DNA of 39,622 nucleotides, taken from assembly GCA_029565065.1 (NCBI GenBank), contig JAKQOW010000131.1, forward strand, positions 70,901-110,522, written 5' to 3'. This stretch comes from Acidobacteriota bacterium. Its GTDB lineage: Bacteria; Acidobacteriota; JAAYUB01. The notes under the pieces were generated by a model. The model was not told the origin of the DNA and did not search any database. It saw only the letters and a list, made by a program, of their open reading frames with translations. Numbering within the stretch: position 1 is the stretch's first letter; each line of letters opens with the position of its first letter. Of the stretch, positions 39,610 to 39,622 are shown one piece after another. The position numbers and the translations under genes are program-made.

Positions 39610-39622
39610 ATCGGTGAATCGG
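39597..39622 (+). repeat. Octamer tandem repeat across the stop codon
   Basis: GGTGAATC is repeated three times plus GG, from 39597 to the window edge. The first copy includes the stop codon of the T2SF-repeat gene. Slippage could move the stop or the start of a following gene; the array may continue beyond the window. Confidence 0.85.

Overview
This is a GC-rich, gene-dense stretch of a bacterial chromosome with 31 protein-coding genes and no rRNA, recognisable tRNA, CRISPR array or insertion sequence. The gene mix suggests a Gram-negative heterotroph, possibly Acidobacteriota or a neighbouring high-GC phylum. It includes an AsmA-family protein, a Tricorn-type protease, VIT/VWA, LamG and DUF4440 proteins, an STT3-like GT-C enzyme and a DUF4062-STAND/WD40 operon. 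No ribosomal marker is present, so the taxonomy is inference. Many genes have a readable sigma-70-type promoter with 16-18 bp spacing.

Layout. 1-699 is the tail of a retropepsin-like protein. 712-8866 holds envelope and housekeeping genes: a MepA-like murein endopeptidase with LysM, an FkbH-like HAD protein with an unusual N-terminus, AsmA, a LamG protein, and a TauE/SafE exporter preceded by a small dimeric-barrel protein. 9050-14035 holds an STT3-like GT-C membrane protein, a saccharopine-dehydrogenase-like reductase, a zinc-ribbon hypothetical protein and MarC. 14105-16880 is a MerR regulator overlapping a VIT/VWA gene. 16999-21453 holds two uncharacterised genes and a Tricorn-like protease with its catalytic tetrad intact. 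21666-23438 holds two paralogous secreted proteins behind a possible ECF-sigma promoter, a strong terminator, and a small secreted protein.

23573-29361 is metabolic. It encodes an HMG-CoA-lyase-like enzyme and a CaiB-type CoA transferase (probable operon), a tandem NTF2-like secreted protein, a queuosine-salvage protein, and ornithine aminotransferase (rocD). rocD lies behind a strikingly AT-rich intergenic island.

29548-37505 is the most unusual region: a six-gene minus-strand operon read from one promoter at 37597-37625. It encodes an unknown 301-residue protein, a 15-blade WD40 protein, a 67-residue small protein, a DUF4062-NACHT/STAND NTPase, a second WD40 protein and a third WD40 protein ending in a zinc ribbon. 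The NTPase and its WD40 sensor, normally one polypeptide, are here separate genes joined by ATGA overlaps. Both larger WD40 proteins begin with the same linker segment that would normally follow the STAND arm. This looks like a split STAND system, possibly for defence or signalling.

The divergent gene at 37774-39609 encodes a soluble protein built from about six GspF/T2SF-like half-domains without membrane helices. It is a second candidate for something undescribed. An octamer tandem repeat runs across its stop codon to the window edge.
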